Counted from the first letter of the stretch, positions 29,334 to 40,587 are shown. The stretch: 64,000 nucleotides of DNA from Vibrio superstes (GCF_003569005.1 NZ_BCUR01000004.1:551425-615424); one strand, 5' to 3'. Made by a program: numbers and translations. The notes: generated from the letters alone by a model not told the origin.

Positions 29334-29676
29334 TTGTTATCTCCGGGCCTGTTTTAGGCTTTTAATCAACTGTTGGCGAGTTTAGATAACTAATATTTCA
29401 GTTATATTACAGTTTTATAAATAATCGCCTTTTTCTTACCCAATGTAAGTAAACGTTTGCGTAAGTTTTTATGTGAATTAAGTTGTTGATTTTTAGGTGT
29501 TTTAATTCCGTTGGTAACCTTACCTTTGGACGCTCCTTGAGCAACTTTAGTGTCAAATGTTGATCTGGTCCAAATATTAATGTGACAAAACTGTCATCTT
29601 ACTTTAACTTGGTTTCGGTAATATCGAAGGTTAATGCACTTTACCTTTAATTTTGAAGGTTGGTATAGGAGAGGAA
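29334..29676. other. Divergent nptA/nhaR intergenic region
   Basis: 343 bp without a gene. It presumably holds the promoters for both divergent genes. The only recognisable motif is the Pho-box-like pair at 29580-29601. Confidence 0.5.
29580..29601 (+). promoter_or_regulatory. Weak Pho-box-like site
   Basis: ATGTGACAAAA followed by CTGTCATCTTA. The second 11-mer begins with a perfect CTGTCAT half-site and the first is degenerate. It lies 97 bp upstream of nhaR and about 250 bp upstream of nptA. Confidence 0.3.
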
Positions 29677-30564
29677 ATGTCGCATTTAAATTACAATCAT
29701 CTCTATTATTTCTGGATGGTCTGCAAACAAGGGTCTTTGACCAAGGCTGCCGATGCTCTATTCCTTACACCACAAACGGTGACAGGGCAGATCAAAGCAC
29801 TAGAGCAACGTCTCAATGGCAAGTTAACTAAGCGCAACGGCCGAAGCATAGAGCCAACTGAGCTTGGGCAGTTGGTATTTAAGTATGCCGATAGAATGTA
29901 TGACTTGAGCTACGAAATGCTCGATATCGTTAACTACAGTCAACGAGCTAACCTATTGTTTGAGGTTGGGGTAGCGGATGCACTCTCTAAAAGTTTAGTG
30001 AGCCGTATTCTTTCCACGACGATTCCATCTGACGGTAACATTCACCTTAGATGCTATGAGTCGACCCACGAATTGTTACTAGAGAAACTGTCTCAGCATA
30101 AGCTGGATATGATTCTCTCTGATTGCCCTATTGACTCATCTCAAAATGCTGGCCTTTATAGTAAAAAGCTAGGAGAGTGCAAAATGAGCTTTTGCTCAGC
30201 GACTCCGATTGATGAGAAAGAGTTCTTAGCCAATTTAGAGCAATACAAGCTACTGATCCCAGGTTCTAGAACGTCAATGGGACGCAAGATAACAGAATGG
30301 TGCGATAGACAAGGGTATCAACCTACCATTCTTGGCGAGTTTGATGATTTTGCCTTAATGAAGGCATTTGCTGAGGCGCACCCTGATACCGTATTTGTAG
30401 CTCCCACTCGCTATCCTTATAAAAAGGACACCGCTGGCTTCCATCGCATTTCATCAATAGATGCTTTAAAAGAAGAGTATTACGTGATTTTTGCAGAACG
30501 AATGATCCAGCACCCAGCAGTAAAAAGTGTCTGTGACGCTGATTTTTCTAATATTTTCCATTAA
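29677..30564 (+). CDS. nhaR: LysR-type regulator NhaR
   Basis: A 295-residue regulator with N-terminal HTH ([36 protein letters not shown]) that is characteristic of NhaR, the sodium-responsive activator of Na+/H+ antiporter genes. The start is ATG 29677, with AGGAGAGGA immediately upstream; an in-frame TTG at 29653 is not preferred. No nhaA antiporter gene is adjacent, so it acts in trans. The divergent neighbour is the sodium-dependent phosphate transporter NptA, a thematic link only. Confidence 0.88.
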   Translation: MSHLNYNHLYYFWMVCKQGSLTKAADALFLTPQTVTGQIKALEQRLNGKLTKRNGRSIEPTELGQLVFKYADRMYDLSYEMLDIVNYSQRANLLFEVGVADALSKSLVSRILSTTIPSDGNIHLRCYESTHELLLEKLSQHKLDMILSDCPIDSSQNAGLYSKKLGECKMSFCSATPIDEKEFLANLEQYKLLIPGSRTSMGRKITEWCDRQGYQPTILGEFDDFALMKAFAEAHPDTVFVAPTRYPYKKDTAGFHRISSIDALKEEYYVIFAERMIQHPAVKSVCDADFSNIFH

Positions 30565-30648
30565 TTTTCGCCAGCAGAGGTTTAATTTTGTCAGCCTCAA
30601 CGGTAGTCTTAATTCAGTAATCGAACTATGAGATATGATTAATACGCT

Positions 30649-30948
30649 ATGAACTTGCAAGCAATGGAGAAAAATTCTCCTCAAGCCATTTCATTGCTTA
30701 AGGCAATGGCAAACGAGAGACGCCTTTTTATCCTGTGTATGTTGCATGACAGGGAGTTATCGGTAGGGGAGTTGTGCCAACAACTCGACCTTAGCCAGTC
30801 CGCATTATCTCAACATCTTGCATGGCTCAGAGGTGACGGGTTAGTTGAGACCCGCAAAGAGGCTCAAACGGTGTATTACTCGCTAAGTAGCCCAGAGGTG
30901 AAACGCATGATTCATCTTCTGCACGATATGTATTGCTCTGAAGAGTAG
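30649..30948 (+). CDS. hlyU: HlyU, ArsR/SmtB-family transcriptional activator
   Basis: A 99-residue winged-helix protein with HTH LSVGELCQQLDLSQSALSQHLAWLR, very close to Vibrio HlyU. HlyU relieves H-NS silencing of hemolysin and rtx toxin genes. It lacks the metal-binding residues of ArsR. C30 and C96 match the redox-sensitive cysteine pair described for V. cholerae HlyU; C43 is additional. An in-frame TAA lies nine bases upstream, so this start is the earliest possible. No clear SD is visible. No toxin genes occur in the window. Confidence 0.9.
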   Translation: MNLQAMEKNSPQAISLLKAMANERRLFILCMLHDRELSVGELCQQLDLSQSALSQHLAWLRGDGLVETRKEAQTVYYSLSSPEVKRMIHLLHDMYCSEE

Positions 30949-30997
30949 TGAGGGGGCGCAACCGGCGCCTTTGACGTGTTACAGGATCGATAGATAC

Positions 30998-31025
30998 AAA
31001 AAAACCGGCAGAAGCCGGTTTTTTA
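30998..31025. terminator. Bidirectional terminator between hlyU and rpsT
   Basis: AACCGGC-AGAA-GCCGGTT is flanked by A-runs and T-runs and serves the convergent gene pair. Confidence 0.88.
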
Positions 31026-31043
31026 TCTGAATCGAAGTTCTAA

Positions 31044-31304
31044 TTAAAGAGCTTTGATTGCAGCAGCGAAGCGTGCCTTATGACGTGCAGCTTTATTCTT
31101 ATGAATAAGGCCTTTAGTCGCAGCGCGATCTAGGATCGGTGCAACAGCTTTTAGTTCAGCAGTTGCAGCTTCTTTGTCGCCAGCTTCAATAGCAGCGATA
31201 GTTTTTTTCATGTAAGTGCGCATCATAGAACGACGGCTAGCATTGTGCTGGCGACGTTTCTCAGCTTGGATAGCGCGCTTCTTAGCAGATTTACTGTTTG
31301 CCAA
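31044..31304 (-). CDS. rpsT: 30S ribosomal protein S20
   Basis: An 86-residue, highly basic S20 beginning (M)[17 protein letters not shown]. The true start is TTG at 31304, with GGGAG upstream; a longer ATG frame from 31337 is an artefact. UUG initiation is also used by E. coli rpsT and is tied to its translational autoregulation. S20 binds 16S rRNA early in small-subunit assembly. Monocistronic and divergent from murJ. Confidence 0.97.
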   Translation of the reverse strand: MANSKSAKKRAIQAEKRRQHNASRRSMMRTYMKKTIAAIEAGDKEAATAELKAVAPILDRAATKGLIHKNKAARHKARFAAAIKAL

Positions 31305-31604
31305 GGGTCTAACTCCCAAAAACTTGTTCGGTAACAATATAGGGCGTGGAGAATGCCTGTTTGCTAATCGAAAGTCAATTGATTTGTGTGAAAACTCATC
31401 TAAAACAATGTAATTTTGTTTCGACGGGTTAACACGGTTAAGATGGCGGGGATTTTAACAGCATTTAGGGGTTAGATCTACACTCAACCTCAGATACTTC
31501 CCCCTAAGTGTATATATCAATAAGTTGGAGTATCTTTCTGGTAGGCTATGCCTTCGCTAGGAGCATGCTAATTGCTAGTTGCATCAGTTGATTAAGGAAT
31601 AAAA
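31305..31604. other. rpsT/murJ divergent intergenic region
   Basis: 300 bp carrying the rpsT leader and both promoters. No further gene, repeat or strong hairpin was recognised. Confidence 0.5.
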
Positions 31605-33164
31605 GTGAGTAAAGGACTTCTTCGGTCGGGCGCTATTGTCAGTGCCATGACTCTAGTCTCTCGTGTTTTAGGGTTAGTTCGCGACGTTGTGGTTGCCAAC
31701 CTTATGGGTGCAGGAGCAAGTGCAGACGTATTCTTCTTTGCCAACAAGATCCCAAACTTTTTAAGACGATTGTTTGCTGAAGGGGCATTCTCACAAGCCT
31801 TTGTCCCCGTGTTAACTGAATATCATTCCAAAGGTGATATGAATGAAACGCGGCAATTGATCGCTAAGGTGTCAGGAACGCTCGGGGTGATAGTCTCCAT
31901 TGTCACCGTTATTGGTGTTTTAGGATCTGGTGTGGTGACGGCGATCTTTGGTACTGGCTGGTTCCTAGATTGGCTTAATGGCGGTCCATCGGCTGAAAAA
32001 TTTGAGATGGCCAGCTTTATGCTGAAGATCACCTTTCCTTATCTGTGGTTTATCACCTTTGTTGCCTTATCTGGGTCAATACTGAATACCTTGGGCAAGT
32101 TTGCGGTTTCTTCTTTTACTCCCGTATTCTTGAACGTGATGATCATTCTATCGGCAACCATGATCTCACCACGCCTCGAAAATCCAGAGATAGGATTGGC
32201 GATCGGTGTTTTCCTTGGTGGCTTGGTGCAGTTTTTCTTCCAACTTCCTTTTCTTATTAAAGAAGGCGTTTTGGTTAAACCAAAATGGGGTTGGCGTGAC
32301 CCTGGTGTGGTGAGAATTCGCACCCTGATGATCCCTGCATTATTTGGTGTCTCTGTTAGTCAGATCAACTTGTTGCTGGATACCTTCATTGCCAGTTTCT
32401 TGCAAACAGGCTCGATTAGCTGGCTTTATTACTCTGACCGTCTTCTTGAGTTTCCCTTGGGCTTATTTGGTATTGCCATTGCAACTGTGATTTTGCCTGC
32501 TTTGTCCCGAAAACACGTCGATGCACAAAGCGAAGGCTTTGCCTCAACGATGGATTGGGGAGTACGTATGGTGCTACTACTTGGATTGCCAGCCATGCTG
32601 GGTTTGATCGTATTGGCTAAACCTATGCTAATGGTACTGTTTATGCGTGGGGAGTTTGGTGTCTATGAGGTGCAGCAGTCCTCTTATTCATTAGTGGCCT
32701 ATGCCACCGGTTTGTTGAACTTCATGTTGATTAAGGTATTAGCGCCTGGTTACTACTCCCGGCAAGATACGAAAACGCCTGTGCGCTACGGCATTATCGC
32801 AATGACGTCTAACATGGTGTTCAATATTATTTTTGCTTGGCATTACGGTTATGTCGGGCTAGCAATGGCCACGGCCTTGTCGGCATTTGTGAATATGGGC
32901 TTATTGTATAGAGGCTTGCACAAAGCTCAGGTGTACCGCTTAACTCGTCAAACCCTTGGCTTTATGTTGCGCCTTGGGATATCGGGTGGCGCTATGGTAG
33001 GCGCCATCTTGTATCTACTTAAGCCACTTGAGAGCTGGGTGAGCATGTCTCTTACTGAGAGAATCCTTGAGTTAACCTTGATGATAGGGACTGGTGCTAC
33101 GGCGTATTTATTGACGGCATTAGTGCTTGGTGTTCGATTTAAGCACCTAAAAGCTAGTGCTTAA
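31605..33164 (+). CDS. murJ: Lipid II flippase MurJ (MviN)
   Basis: A 519-residue inner-membrane protein with 14 predicted helices, which flips lipid II for peptidoglycan synthesis. The N terminus shows SRVLGLVRDVVVANLMGAG and NFLRRLFAEGAFSQAFVPV, the MurJ signature with essential arginines lining the cavity. The start is GTG at 31605 with AAGGAAT upstream. It sits upstream of ribF, as in V. cholerae. Confidence 0.95.
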   Translation: MSKGLLRSGAIVSAMTLVSRVLGLVRDVVVANLMGAGASADVFFFANKIPNFLRRLFAEGAFSQAFVPVLTEYHSKGDMNETRQLIAKVSGTLGVIVSIVTVIGVLGSGVVTAIFGTGWFLDWLNGGPSAEKFEMASFMLKITFPYLWFITFVALSGSILNTLGKFAVSSFTPVFLNVMIILSATMISPRLENPEIGLAIGVFLGGLVQFFFQLPFLIKEGVLVKPKWGWRDPGVVRIRTLMIPALFGVSVSQINLLLDTFIASFLQTGSISWLYYSDRLLEFPLGLFGIAIATVILPALSRKHVDAQSEGFASTMDWGVRMVLLLGLPAMLGLIVLAKPMLMVLFMRGEFGVYEVQQSSYSLVAYATGLLNFMLIKVLAPGYYSRQDTKTPVRYGIIAMTSNMVFNIIFAWHYGYVGLAMATALSAFVNMGLLYRGLHKAQVYRLTRQTLGFMLRLGISGGAMVGAILYLLKPLESWVSMSLTERILELTLMIGTGATAYLLTALVLGVRFKHLKASA

Positions 33165-33290
33165 TTTAGGTCAAAATAAATCAGCGCTTCTCGTTGCTAG
33201 CATCTATTACAGGTTTCGGTATATAATTCGCCAGTTTAGGGCTTTATGGCCTGCAATGTCGACTGAGAAGGTTAGGTTTTAACACGTTAC

Positions 33291-34223
33291 ATGCATCTTA
33301 TCCGAGGTAGCCACAACATACGCTCTGAGCATCAGGGGTGTGTCTTGACCATAGGTAACTTTGATGGTGTCCACTTAGGACATCAAACGGTCTTGAAGCA
33401 GGTACAACAAAAAGCTGAAGTTCTTGGTCTTCCCGCTGTGGTGATGACGTTTGAACCGCAGCCTTTAGAGCTATTCCTGCAAAGTAAGGCGCCAGCTAGG
33501 CTGACTCGGTTGCGTGATAAATACGTGCAACTCAGTAAATTGAACCTAGAGCGATTGCTTTGTGTGAACTTTAGTAAGCGCTTTGCTGGACTTCCTCCAG
33601 AGCAGTTTATTAAAGAGTTGCTAGTGGAAAAGCTCGGTGTGAAATTTCTCGTTGTCGGTGATGATTTTCGCTTTGGACGTAAACGTCAAGGTGACTTTTC
33701 TATGCTTCAACAAGCAGGAAAAGAGTATGGATTTGAGGTTGTGAGCACTGAAAGTTTCTGTCTAAATACAGAAAGAGTCAGCAGCACAGCAATTCGTCAG
33801 GCATTAGCCAATGATGAACTGGCACAAGCCAAATCCATGCTAGGAAGACATTACAGCATTAGTGGCCGTGTATCACACGGACGAAAGCTAGGGAGAACCA
33901 TAGGTTTTCCTACTGCGAATATCCCATTAAAGCGAACTGTGTCTCCCGTCTCTGGCGTGTATGTGGTGGAAACTAGCATAGACGGTCGAATGGTTGGTGG
34001 TGTGGCTAATGTTGGCCAGCGACCAACAGTAAACGGTGTACGACAGCAACTAGAAGTACACTTTTTTGATTTTTCAGAAGATTTATACGGCAGACAACTA
34101 GAGGTCTGCCTTTTACACAAGTTGCGCGAAGAAGTGAAATTCCCTTCGTTCGAGGCACTTAAAACACAAATTGAATTAGATGCAGAAGCTGCTCGGGTGT
34201 GGCTGCTTCAGCACAGGCGCTGA
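33291..34223 (+). CDS. ribF: Bifunctional riboflavin kinase/FAD synthetase RibF
   Basis: A 310-residue enzyme. The N-terminal adenylyltransferase domain has TIGNFDGVHLGHQ (20-32) and STAIRQAL. The C-terminal flavokinase domain begins near 185 with GRKLGRTIGFPTANI. It makes FMN and FAD from riboflavin. It lies directly before ileS-lspA, the order found in E. coli. Confidence 0.96.
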   Translation: MHLIRGSHNIRSEHQGCVLTIGNFDGVHLGHQTVLKQVQQKAEVLGLPAVVMTFEPQPLELFLQSKAPARLTRLRDKYVQLSKLNLERLLCVNFSKRFAGLPPEQFIKELLVEKLGVKFLVVGDDFRFGRKRQGDFSMLQQAGKEYGFEVVSTESFCLNTERVSSTAIRQALANDELAQAKSMLGRHYSISGRVSHGRKLGRTIGFPTANIPLKRTVSPVSGVYVVETSIDGRMVGGVANVGQRPTVNGVRQQLEVHFFDFSEDLYGRQLEVCLLHKLREEVKFPSFEALKTQIELDAEAARVWLLQHRR

Positions 34224-34317
34224 CGATATTTGAGGCTTTGCAATACCATTTGCACTGCATTGAATAGGCGTTCGCCATAATGTCTAACTTCGCCCAATAT
34301 TACGGAACTAAGAATCG

Positions 34318-37149
34318 ATGACTGACTATAAAGATACCCTGAACCTCCCAGAAACAGGGTTTCCAATGCGCGGTAATCTGGCGAATCGTGAACCAGAGAT
34401 GCTTAAGCGTTGGTATAAAGAAGATCTTTACGGTGCTATCCGTGAAGCTAAAAAAGGCAATAAGCCTTTTGTTTTGCATGATGGCCCTCCATACGCAAAC
34501 GGTGACATCCACATTGGTCACGCGCTAAATAAGATTCTTAAAGACATTATTATTAAATCAAAGACTCTTTCTGGTTACGATGCACCTTATATCCCAGGCT
34601 GGGACTGTCACGGTCTTCCAATCGAATTAATGGTTGAGAAGAAAAAAGGCAAGCCAGGGCATAAGATCTCTGCGGCTGAATTTCGTGAGGAGTGTCGTAA
34701 GTACGCTGCTGGTCAGGTTGAAGGTCAGAAAGAAAGCTTCAAGCGCCTTGGTATCATGGGCGAGTGGGATAAGCCATATCGCACTATGGACTTCGGTACT
34801 GAAGCCAACATCATTCGCGCTTTAGGTAAAATCGCAGATAACGGTCACCTATTGAAAGGCTTTAAGCCAGTTCACTGGTGCACGGACTGTGGTTCTGCTC
34901 TTGCAGAAGCCGAAGTGGAATACAAAGACAAGGTTTCTCCGTCAATCGATGTGAAATTTGCGGCGGCTGATGAAAAAGCAGTATTGAACAAATTCTCTCT
35001 AGCGGATGGCCATGAAGGCGAGGGTGACATTTCAGTTGTTATCTGGACAACGACGCCTTGGACTCTTCCTGCTAACCGCGCTGTATGTATGCGTGACGAT
35101 CTTGAGTACGTGCTAGTTCAAGTAGAAGGTGAAAACCCTCAGCGCTTGATCCTTGCTTCTGATCTTGCAAAAGATGTGATGGATCGTGCGGGTATCGAGC
35201 ACTTCCATAACCTTGGCTTTGCTAAGGGTGCTGACCTTGAACTGTTGAACTTCCAACATCCGTTCTATGACTTTACTGTTCCAGCGATCCTTGGTGAGCA
35301 CGTAACAACAGATTCGGGTACTGGTATCGTTCATACCGCACCTGGACACGGTCAAGAAGACTTTGTTGTCGGCCAACATTACAACCTAGAGGTCGCTAAC
35401 CCTGTGGGTTCAAATGGTGTGTATCTTCCAGATACTGAGCTGTTTGCTGGTCAGCACGTGTTTAAAGCAAATAACTCGGTACTAGAAGTACTTAAAGATA
35501 AAGGTGCTCTGCTACATCACCATGCTTATGAGCACAGCTACCCACATTGCTGGCGCCACAAAACGCCGATCATCTTCCGTGCTACGCCACAATGGTTTGT
35601 CTCTATGGATCAAGCTGGCTTGCGTACAAATGCACTTGAAGCTATCAAGGGCGTTCAATGGATGCCTGAGTGGGGTCAAAGCCGCATTGAAGGTATGGTT
35701 GAAGGTCGTCCAGAATGGTGTATTTCTCGTCAGCGTACTTGGGGTGTACCGATCACCTTGTTCGTACACAAAGAGACTTCTGAGCTTCATCCAGACACTC
35801 AACAACTTATCGAGAAAGTCGCTCAACTTGTTGAGCAAAAGGGCATTCAAGCTTGGTGGGATGTAGACGCAGTAGAACTTCTTGGTGAAGAAGACGCAGC
35901 AAATTACGAAAAAACTTTAGATACACTCGATGTATGGTTTGATTCTGGTGTGACTCACTACTCTGTAGTTGATGCTCGTGAAGAGTTTAACGGTGCAGGT
36001 GCTGATCTATACCTTGAAGGCTCAGACCAACACCGCGGCTGGTTCCAATCATCACTAATCTCTTCTATTGCAATGAAGGGTGAAGCACCGTACAAGCAAG
36101 TATTGACGCATGGCTTTGTGGTTGATGGCCAAGGCCGTAAGATGTCTAAATCAGTAGGTAACGTTGTTGCCCCTAAAGATGTGACGAACAAGCTAGGCGC
36201 AGATATTCTTCGTCTATGGGTCTCTTCTACTGATTATACTGGTGAAGTCGCGGTTTCTGATGAAATCCTAAAACGCAGTGCTGACGCATACCGTCGTATT
36301 CGTAACACCGCGCGTTTCTTCCTTGCAAACCTAAGTGGTTTCAACCCTGCAACCGACCTTGTTCCTGCAGAAGAGATGGTTGCGCTAGACCGCTGGGCAG
36401 TAGGTCGTGCACAAGCTGCACAACAGGAAATTGTTAAGGCTTACGAAGACTACAACACACATGCAGTAACACAGCGTTTGATGCAGTTCTGTTCTATCGA
36501 GATGGGCTCTTTCTACCTAGACGTAATTAAAGACCGTCAGTACACAGCCAAGCAGGGCAGCCATGCTCAACGCAGCTGTCAGACTGCACTTTACTACATC
36601 GTAGAAGCGCTTGTTCGTTGGATGGCACCAATCATGTCGTTCACTGCAGACGAGATCTGGAATGAAATGCCAGGTGAGCGCGATAAGTTTGTATTCACTG
36701 GTGAATGGTTCGATGGCCTATTCGGCTTAGCGGAAGGCGAAGAGCTAAACAACGAGTTCTGGGCTGACGTACAACAGGTTCGTGCTTCTGTGAACAAGCT
36801 TCTTGAAGACGCGCGTAAAGAGAAACTGATCGGTGGTTCACTTCAGGCTGAAGTCACTCTGTACGCAGACGACGCATTGGCGAGCAAGCTAAACAAGCTT
36901 AGTGATGAACTCCGTTTTGTTCTGTTGACGTCTCGCGCTGACGTAGCATCAGTAACAGACAAGCCTGATACTGCTCAGCAAACCGAGACTGAAGGCTTGT
37001 TCGTTCAAGTTAACGCGACTGAGCTTGAGAAGTGTGATCGTTGTTGGCACCACACTGCAGATGTAGGCACTATCGAAGGCCATGAAACAATCTGTGGTCG
37101 TTGTGTGTCAAACGTAGAAGGCGAAGGTGAGGTTCGTAAGTTTGCCTAA
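34318..37149 (+). CDS. ileS: Isoleucine-tRNA ligase
   Basis: A 943-residue class I synthetase. It has the HIGH motif (65-68), the CP1 editing domain with [13 protein letters not shown] and the KMSKS motif near 607-611. A C-terminal zinc-binding pair, CDRC and CGRC, lies near 906-930. Full length for a bacterial type-1 IleRS. Codon use is strongly biased, as in other translation genes here. lspA starts one base after its stop codon. Confidence 0.98.
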   Translation: MTDYKDTLNLPETGFPMRGNLANREPEMLKRWYKEDLYGAIREAKKGNKPFVLHDGPPYANGDIHIGHALNKILKDIIIKSKTLSGYDAPYIPGWDCHGLPIELMVEKKKGKPGHKISAAEFREECRKYAAGQVEGQKESFKRLGIMGEWDKPYRTMDFGTEANIIRALGKIADNGHLLKGFKPVHWCTDCGSALAEAEVEYKDKVSPSIDVKFAAADEKAVLNKFSLADGHEGEGDISVVIWTTTPWTLPANRAVCMRDDLEYVLVQVEGENPQRLILASDLAKDVMDRAGIEHFHNLGFAKGADLELLNFQHPFYDFTVPAILGEHVTTDSGTGIVHTAPGHGQEDFVVGQHYNLEVANPVGSNGVYLPDTELFAGQHVFKANNSVLEVLKDKGALLHHHAYEHSYPHCWRHKTPIIFRATPQWFVSMDQAGLRTNALEAIKGVQWMPEWGQSRIEGMVEGRPEWCISRQRTWGVPITLFVHKETSELHPDTQQLIEKVAQLVEQKGIQAWWDVDAVELLGEEDAANYEKTLDTLDVWFDSGVTHYSVVDAREEFNGAGADLYLEGSDQHRGWFQSSLISSIAMKGEAPYKQVLTHGFVVDGQGRKMSKSVGNVVAPKDVTNKLGADILRLWVSSTDYTGEVAVSDEILKRSADAYRRIRNTARFFLANLSGFNPATDLVPAEEMVALDRWAVGRAQAAQQEIVKAYEDYNTHAVTQRLMQFCSIEMGSFYLDVIKDRQYTAKQGSHAQRSCQTALYYIVEALVRWMAPIMSFTADEIWNEMPGERDKFVFTGEWFDGLFGLAEGEELNNEFWADVQQVRASVNKLLEDARKEKLIGGSLQAEVTLYADDALASKLNKLSDELRFVLLTSRADVASVTDKPDTAQQTETEGLFVQVNATELEKCDRCWHHTADVGTIEGHETICGRCVSNVEGEGEVRKFA

Positions 37150-37150
37150 T

Positions 37151-37663
37151 ATGAACTTACTAAAACAAACAGGGTTACGCTGGCTTTGGCTAGCGGCTCT
37201 GATCTTTGTTGCAGATTTAGCAATAAAGCTGGTGGTGATGGACACCATGGGATATGGCTGGGCGAACCGCATTGAGGTATTGCCCTTCTTCAACCTGCTT
37301 TATGTACATAACTATGGTGCTGCATTTAGCTTCCTTGGCGACCAAGGTGGTTGGCAACGCTGGTTATTTACTGGCATCGCCTTTGCCGTATGCGGAATGT
37401 TGATGTTTTGGATGCGAAAACTACCTCAAACTGAAAAGTGGAATAACATTGCGTATTCACTGATCATTGGTGGCGCTCTAGGCAATGTTTTTGACCGTAT
37501 CGTGCATGGTTTTGTGGTTGATTACCTCGATTTCTTCGTGGGAACGTATCACTGGCCTGCATTCAACCTTGCTGATAGCGCTATTTGTATTGGTGCTGGC
37601 ATGGTTATTCTTGATGGCTTTATTAGCGGTAAACGCGACTCAGCTGGTTCTGCTGAGAAGTAA
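37151..37663 (+). CDS. lspA: Lipoprotein signal peptidase LspA
   Basis: A 170-residue inner-membrane aspartyl protease with four helices that cleaves prolipoprotein signal peptides after Lgt acts. Catalytic D124 ([10 protein letters not shown]) and D142 (FNLADSAI) are present. The ATG at 37151 directly follows the ileS stop; a longer frame begins inside ileS and is not used. ileS-lspA linkage is conserved in Gammaproteobacteria. Confidence 0.96.
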   Translation: MNLLKQTGLRWLWLAALIFVADLAIKLVVMDTMGYGWANRIEVLPFFNLLYVHNYGAAFSFLGDQGGWQRWLFTGIAFAVCGMLMFWMRKLPQTEKWNNIAYSLIIGGALGNVFDRIVHGFVVDYLDFFVGTYHWPAFNLADSAICIGAGMVILDGFISGKRDSAGSAEK

Positions 37664-37850
37664 TAACCTTTGATTGGGTGCTCGATAAGTGAGCACTTGA
37701 TGGTGGTGGCAGTATATTTTACTTGTCACCGCTACAAGGTTTCGCTAGTATTGCGTCCGCCCTATGAAGGGGCGCGCTAGCTTTGTTGTAATCCAATTTA
37801 AATCACGATTATGACGCGCTGGCTCAACAATTTGGAACATAGGTGGAAAG

Positions 37851-38186
37851 ATGTTTGAAACTCTACTTGTGATTTACCTGTTGGCTGCGCTTGGTGTGAT
37901 TGGCCTAGTTCTGATTCAACAAGGTAAAGGCGCAGATATGGGAGCCTCGTTCGGTGCAGGCGCATCAAATACAGTATTTGGCGCAGGCGGCTCTAGTAAC
38001 TTTTTAACCCGAATGACTGCAGTTTGTGCAACAGTCTTCATCGTTGTTTGTTTGTTTCTTGGTAATATGTCTACGCATAAAACCGAGTCTCAGTGGGTTG
38101 ACCCAACAGCTGGTCAAACTATTCAAAAAACAGACGACGCAGTGAGTGAAATTCCAGCCGAAAAAGGCGCGGATATTCCTCAGTAA
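37851..38186 (+). CDS. secG: Protein-export membrane protein SecG
   Basis: A 111-residue SecYEG subunit with two membrane helices (about 1-22 and 52-72). Between them lies the conserved LIQQGKGADMGASFGAGASNTVFG loop. A hydrophilic Thr/Asp-rich tail of about 35 residues follows. A strong AGGTGGAAAG SD precedes the ATG. It is followed 15 bp later by the tRNA-Leu gene, the same secG-leuU order as in E. coli. Confidence 0.95.
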   Translation: MFETLLVIYLLAALGVIGLVLIQQGKGADMGASFGAGASNTVFGAGGSSNFLTRMTAVCATVFIVVCLFLGNMSTHKTESQWVDPTAGQTIQKTDDAVSEIPAEKGADIPQ

Positions 38187-38201
38187 GCTGAAATGCTTAT
38201 T

Positions 38202-38285
38202 GCCGAGATGGTGAAATTGGTAGACACGCCAGCATGAGGTGCTGGTGCCTTTGGTGTGAGGGTTCGAGTCCCTCTCTCGGCACCA
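38202..38285 (+). tRNA. tRNA-Leu (GAG)
   Basis: GCCGAGA pairs with TCTCGGC, and CCA is encoded. The anticodon stem CCAGC/GCTGG encloses loop ATGAGGT, giving anticodon GAG. A long variable arm and TTCGAGT T-loop fit a class II leucine tRNA of 84 nt. Confidence 0.96.
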
Positions 38286-38335
38286 TATATTGTTTGAAAA
38301 GCAATCTATTAAGCATATAATGCTTAGTAGTCGGA

Positions 38336-38412
<77 letters not shown>

Positions 38413-38509
38413 TTTTTAGTTGAGTCTGAATTTTCAAACATCATAACTGAAATTTTTCGGTTATGAGCTAAGCTTCTTTTAGCTTAGTGATATCAGGGTC
38501 CAGCAGCAT

Positions 38510-38536
38510 AAAACCCCGACTATCGGGGTTTTTTGT
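38510..38536 (+). terminator. First terminator between tRNA-fMet and rimP
   Basis: AAAACCCCGA-CTA-TCGGGGTTTTTT is a strong hairpin about 100 bp after the tRNA. Readthrough would be needed for rimP-nusA expression from the tRNA promoter. Confidence 0.85.
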
Positions 38537-38580
38537 TATCTGCGGTTTATCACTGTGGATGTGTGCTTGGTAAATGAAAT

Positions 38581-38600
38581 GGGCTTTATGCCCTTTTTTT
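38581..38600 (+). terminator. Second terminator or attenuator just before rimP
   Basis: GGGC-TTTAT-GCCC is followed by seven T and ends 20 bp before the rimP start. The stem is short but the geometry is terminator-like. Confidence 0.6.
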
Positions 38601-38620
38601 GTTTCTGGAGTGGTTGAACA

Positions 38621-39076
38621 ATGACTGGTTTAGAAAGACAACTAACTGAGATGCTTGAAGCGCCTGTAGAGGCATTAGGTTATGAGTTAGTTGGACTTGA
38701 GTTTATTCGCGCGGGCGAATATTCGACATTACGCATTTATATCGATAGCGAAAACGGTATTAATGTTGACGATTGTGCTGAAGTAAGCCATCAGGTTAGT
38801 GCGGTAATGGATGTAGAAGATCCTATTTCTGTTGCTTATAACCTTGAAGTGTCTTCACCAGGACTTGAACGACCGCTTTTCAAAGCCGCACACTATGAAC
38901 AGTTTGTAGGCCAAGAGGTCAGCATTGTGTTGAAGATGGGTGTTGGAAATCGCCGTAAGTGGAAGGGCGTTATCAAGGGTGTTGATGGTGAACTCATCAC
39001 TGTTGAAACCGACAACCAAGATAATGAGTTTGCTCTGAGCAACATATCTAAAGCCAATCTGATCCCTAAGTTTTAA
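38621..39076 (+). CDS. rimP: Ribosome maturation factor RimP
   Basis: A 151-residue two-domain protein needed for 30S subunit maturation. Motifs include [23 protein letters not shown] in the N-terminal alpha/beta domain and [21 protein letters not shown] leading into the C-terminal SH3-like barrel. First gene of the rimP-nusA-infB-rbfA-truB operon, 23 bp before nusA. Confidence 0.96.
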   Translation: MTGLERQLTEMLEAPVEALGYELVGLEFIRAGEYSTLRIYIDSENGINVDDCAEVSHQVSAVMDVEDPISVAYNLEVSSPGLERPLFKAAHYEQFVGQEVSIVLKMGVGNRRKWKGVIKGVDGELITVETDNQDNEFALSNISKANLIPKF

Positions 39077-39099
39077 GTCTATTTAAAGAGGCTATAAGA

Positions 39100-40587
39100 A
39101 TGAATAAAGAAATTCTAGCTGTAGTAGAAGCGGTTTCAAATGAGAAAGCCGTTCCTCGCGAGCGTATTTTTGAGGCGCTAGAAATCGCGCTTTCAACTGC
39201 GACAAAGAAAAAGTACGAGATGGAAATCGAAGTACGCGTTGAGATTGATCGCAAGAGTGGTAACTTCGAAACTTTCCGTCGCTGGGAAGTGGTTGCTGAA
39301 GTTGAAAATCCAACATTGGAAATGTCAATCGAAGCTGCACAGTTCGACGATGAAACACTGGGTTTAGGTGATTTCGTTGAAGACGAAATCGATTCGGTTA
39401 AATTTGACCGTATTACGGTGCAAACAGCGAAGCAAGTTATCGTACAAAAAGTACGTGAAGCAGAGCGTGAGCAAATCGTTGAGCAGTTTATTGATAACGA
39501 AGGTGAGCTAATCACTGGTGTTGTTAAGAAAGTAAACCGCGAAACTGTTGTTCTAGACCTTGGTAACAACGCTGAAGCCGTTATCCTTCGTGATGACCAG
39601 CTACCTCGTGAGAACTTCCGTCCAGGCGACCGTGTACGTGGTCTTCTTTATTCTGTACGCCCAGAAGCGCGTGGCTTCCAGCTATTCATTACTCGCTCTA
39701 AGCCTGAAATGCTAACTGAGCTATTCCGTATCGAAGTGCCTGAAATTGCAGAAGACATCATTGAGCTTAAAGCAGCAGCTCGTGATCCAGGTTCTCGTGC
39801 GAAGATCGCAGTTAAAACTAACGATCGCCGTATCGACCCAGTAGGTGCATGTGTGGGTATGCGTGGTGCACGCGTACAAGCTGTATCTGGTGAGTTAGGT
39901 AATGAGCGTATCGATATCATCCTTTGGGATGACAACCCAGCGCAATTCGTTATCAACGCAATGGCTCCTGCTGATGTGGCGTCAATCATCGTAGATGAAG
40001 ACACGCACTCAATGGATATCGCTGTTGAAGCTGATAACCTAGCGCAAGCAATTGGCCGTAGTGGTCAAAACGTACGTTTGGCATCGCAACTTACTGGTTG
40101 GGAACTGAACGTAATGACTGTAGAAGACCTACAGAAGAAACACGAAGCAGAATCAACTGAAGCTATTGAAAGCTTCATGAAGCACCTAGACCTTGAACAA
40201 GATTTCGCAGAAATGTTGGTAGAAGAAGGCTTCTCAACTCTTGAAGAAGTGGCATACGTGCCAATGAGTGAGCTTTTGGAAATTAACGGTCTAGATGAAG
40301 ATTTGGTCGAAGAACTACGTAGTCGAGCTAAAGATGCACTCACCACCCTTGCACTTGCGCAAGAAGAGTCGTTTGAAGGCCTGCACCCAGCTGATGACCT
40401 ATTAGCATTAGAAGGCTTAGAGCGCGAAATGGCGTTCAAACTAGCTGCCAAAGGTGTAGTGACCCTAGAAGATCTTGCTGACCAAGGCACAGATGATCTT
40501 GAAGGTATCGACGATTTAACAGAAGAACGTGCTGGTAAGCTAATCATGGCTGCACGTAACATCTGTTGGTTTGGTGACGAAGAATAA
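39100..40587 (+). CDS. nusA: Transcription termination/antitermination factor NusA
   Basis: A 495-residue protein. The N-terminal RNA-polymerase-binding domain (1-125) is followed by S1 (about 135-200), two KH domains (about 200-345, including [15 protein letters not shown] and [15 protein letters not shown]) and two acidic C-terminal helix-hairpin repeats (about 360-490) as in E. coli. It modulates pausing, termination and antitermination. Confidence 0.97.
   Translation: MNKEILAVVEAVSNEKAVPRERIFEALEIALSTATKKKYEMEIEVRVEIDRKSGNFETFRRWEVVAEVENPTLEMSIEAAQFDDETLGLGDFVEDEIDSVKFDRITVQTAKQVIVQKVREAEREQIVEQFIDNEGELITGVVKKVNRETVVLDLGNNAEAVILRDDQLPRENFRPGDRVRGLLYSVRPEARGFQLFITRSKPEMLTELFRIEVPEIAEDIIELKAAARDPGSRAKIAVKTNDRRIDPVGACVGMRGARVQAVSGELGNERIDIILWDDNPAQFVINAMAPADVASIIVDEDTHSMDIAVEADNLAQAIGRSGQNVRLASQLTGWELNVMTVEDLQKKHEAESTEAIESFMKHLDLEQDFAEMLVEEGFSTLEEVAYVPMSELLEINGLDEDLVEELRSRAKDALTTLALAQEESFEGLHPADDLLALEGLEREMAFKLAAKGVVTLEDLADQGTDDLEGIDDLTEERAGKLIMAARNICWFGDEE

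Noticed and set aside
37664..37850. Small RNA gene between lspA and secG
   Set aside because: A CGCCC/GGGGCG hairpin occurs near 37762, but it has no T-run and no recognisable promoter.
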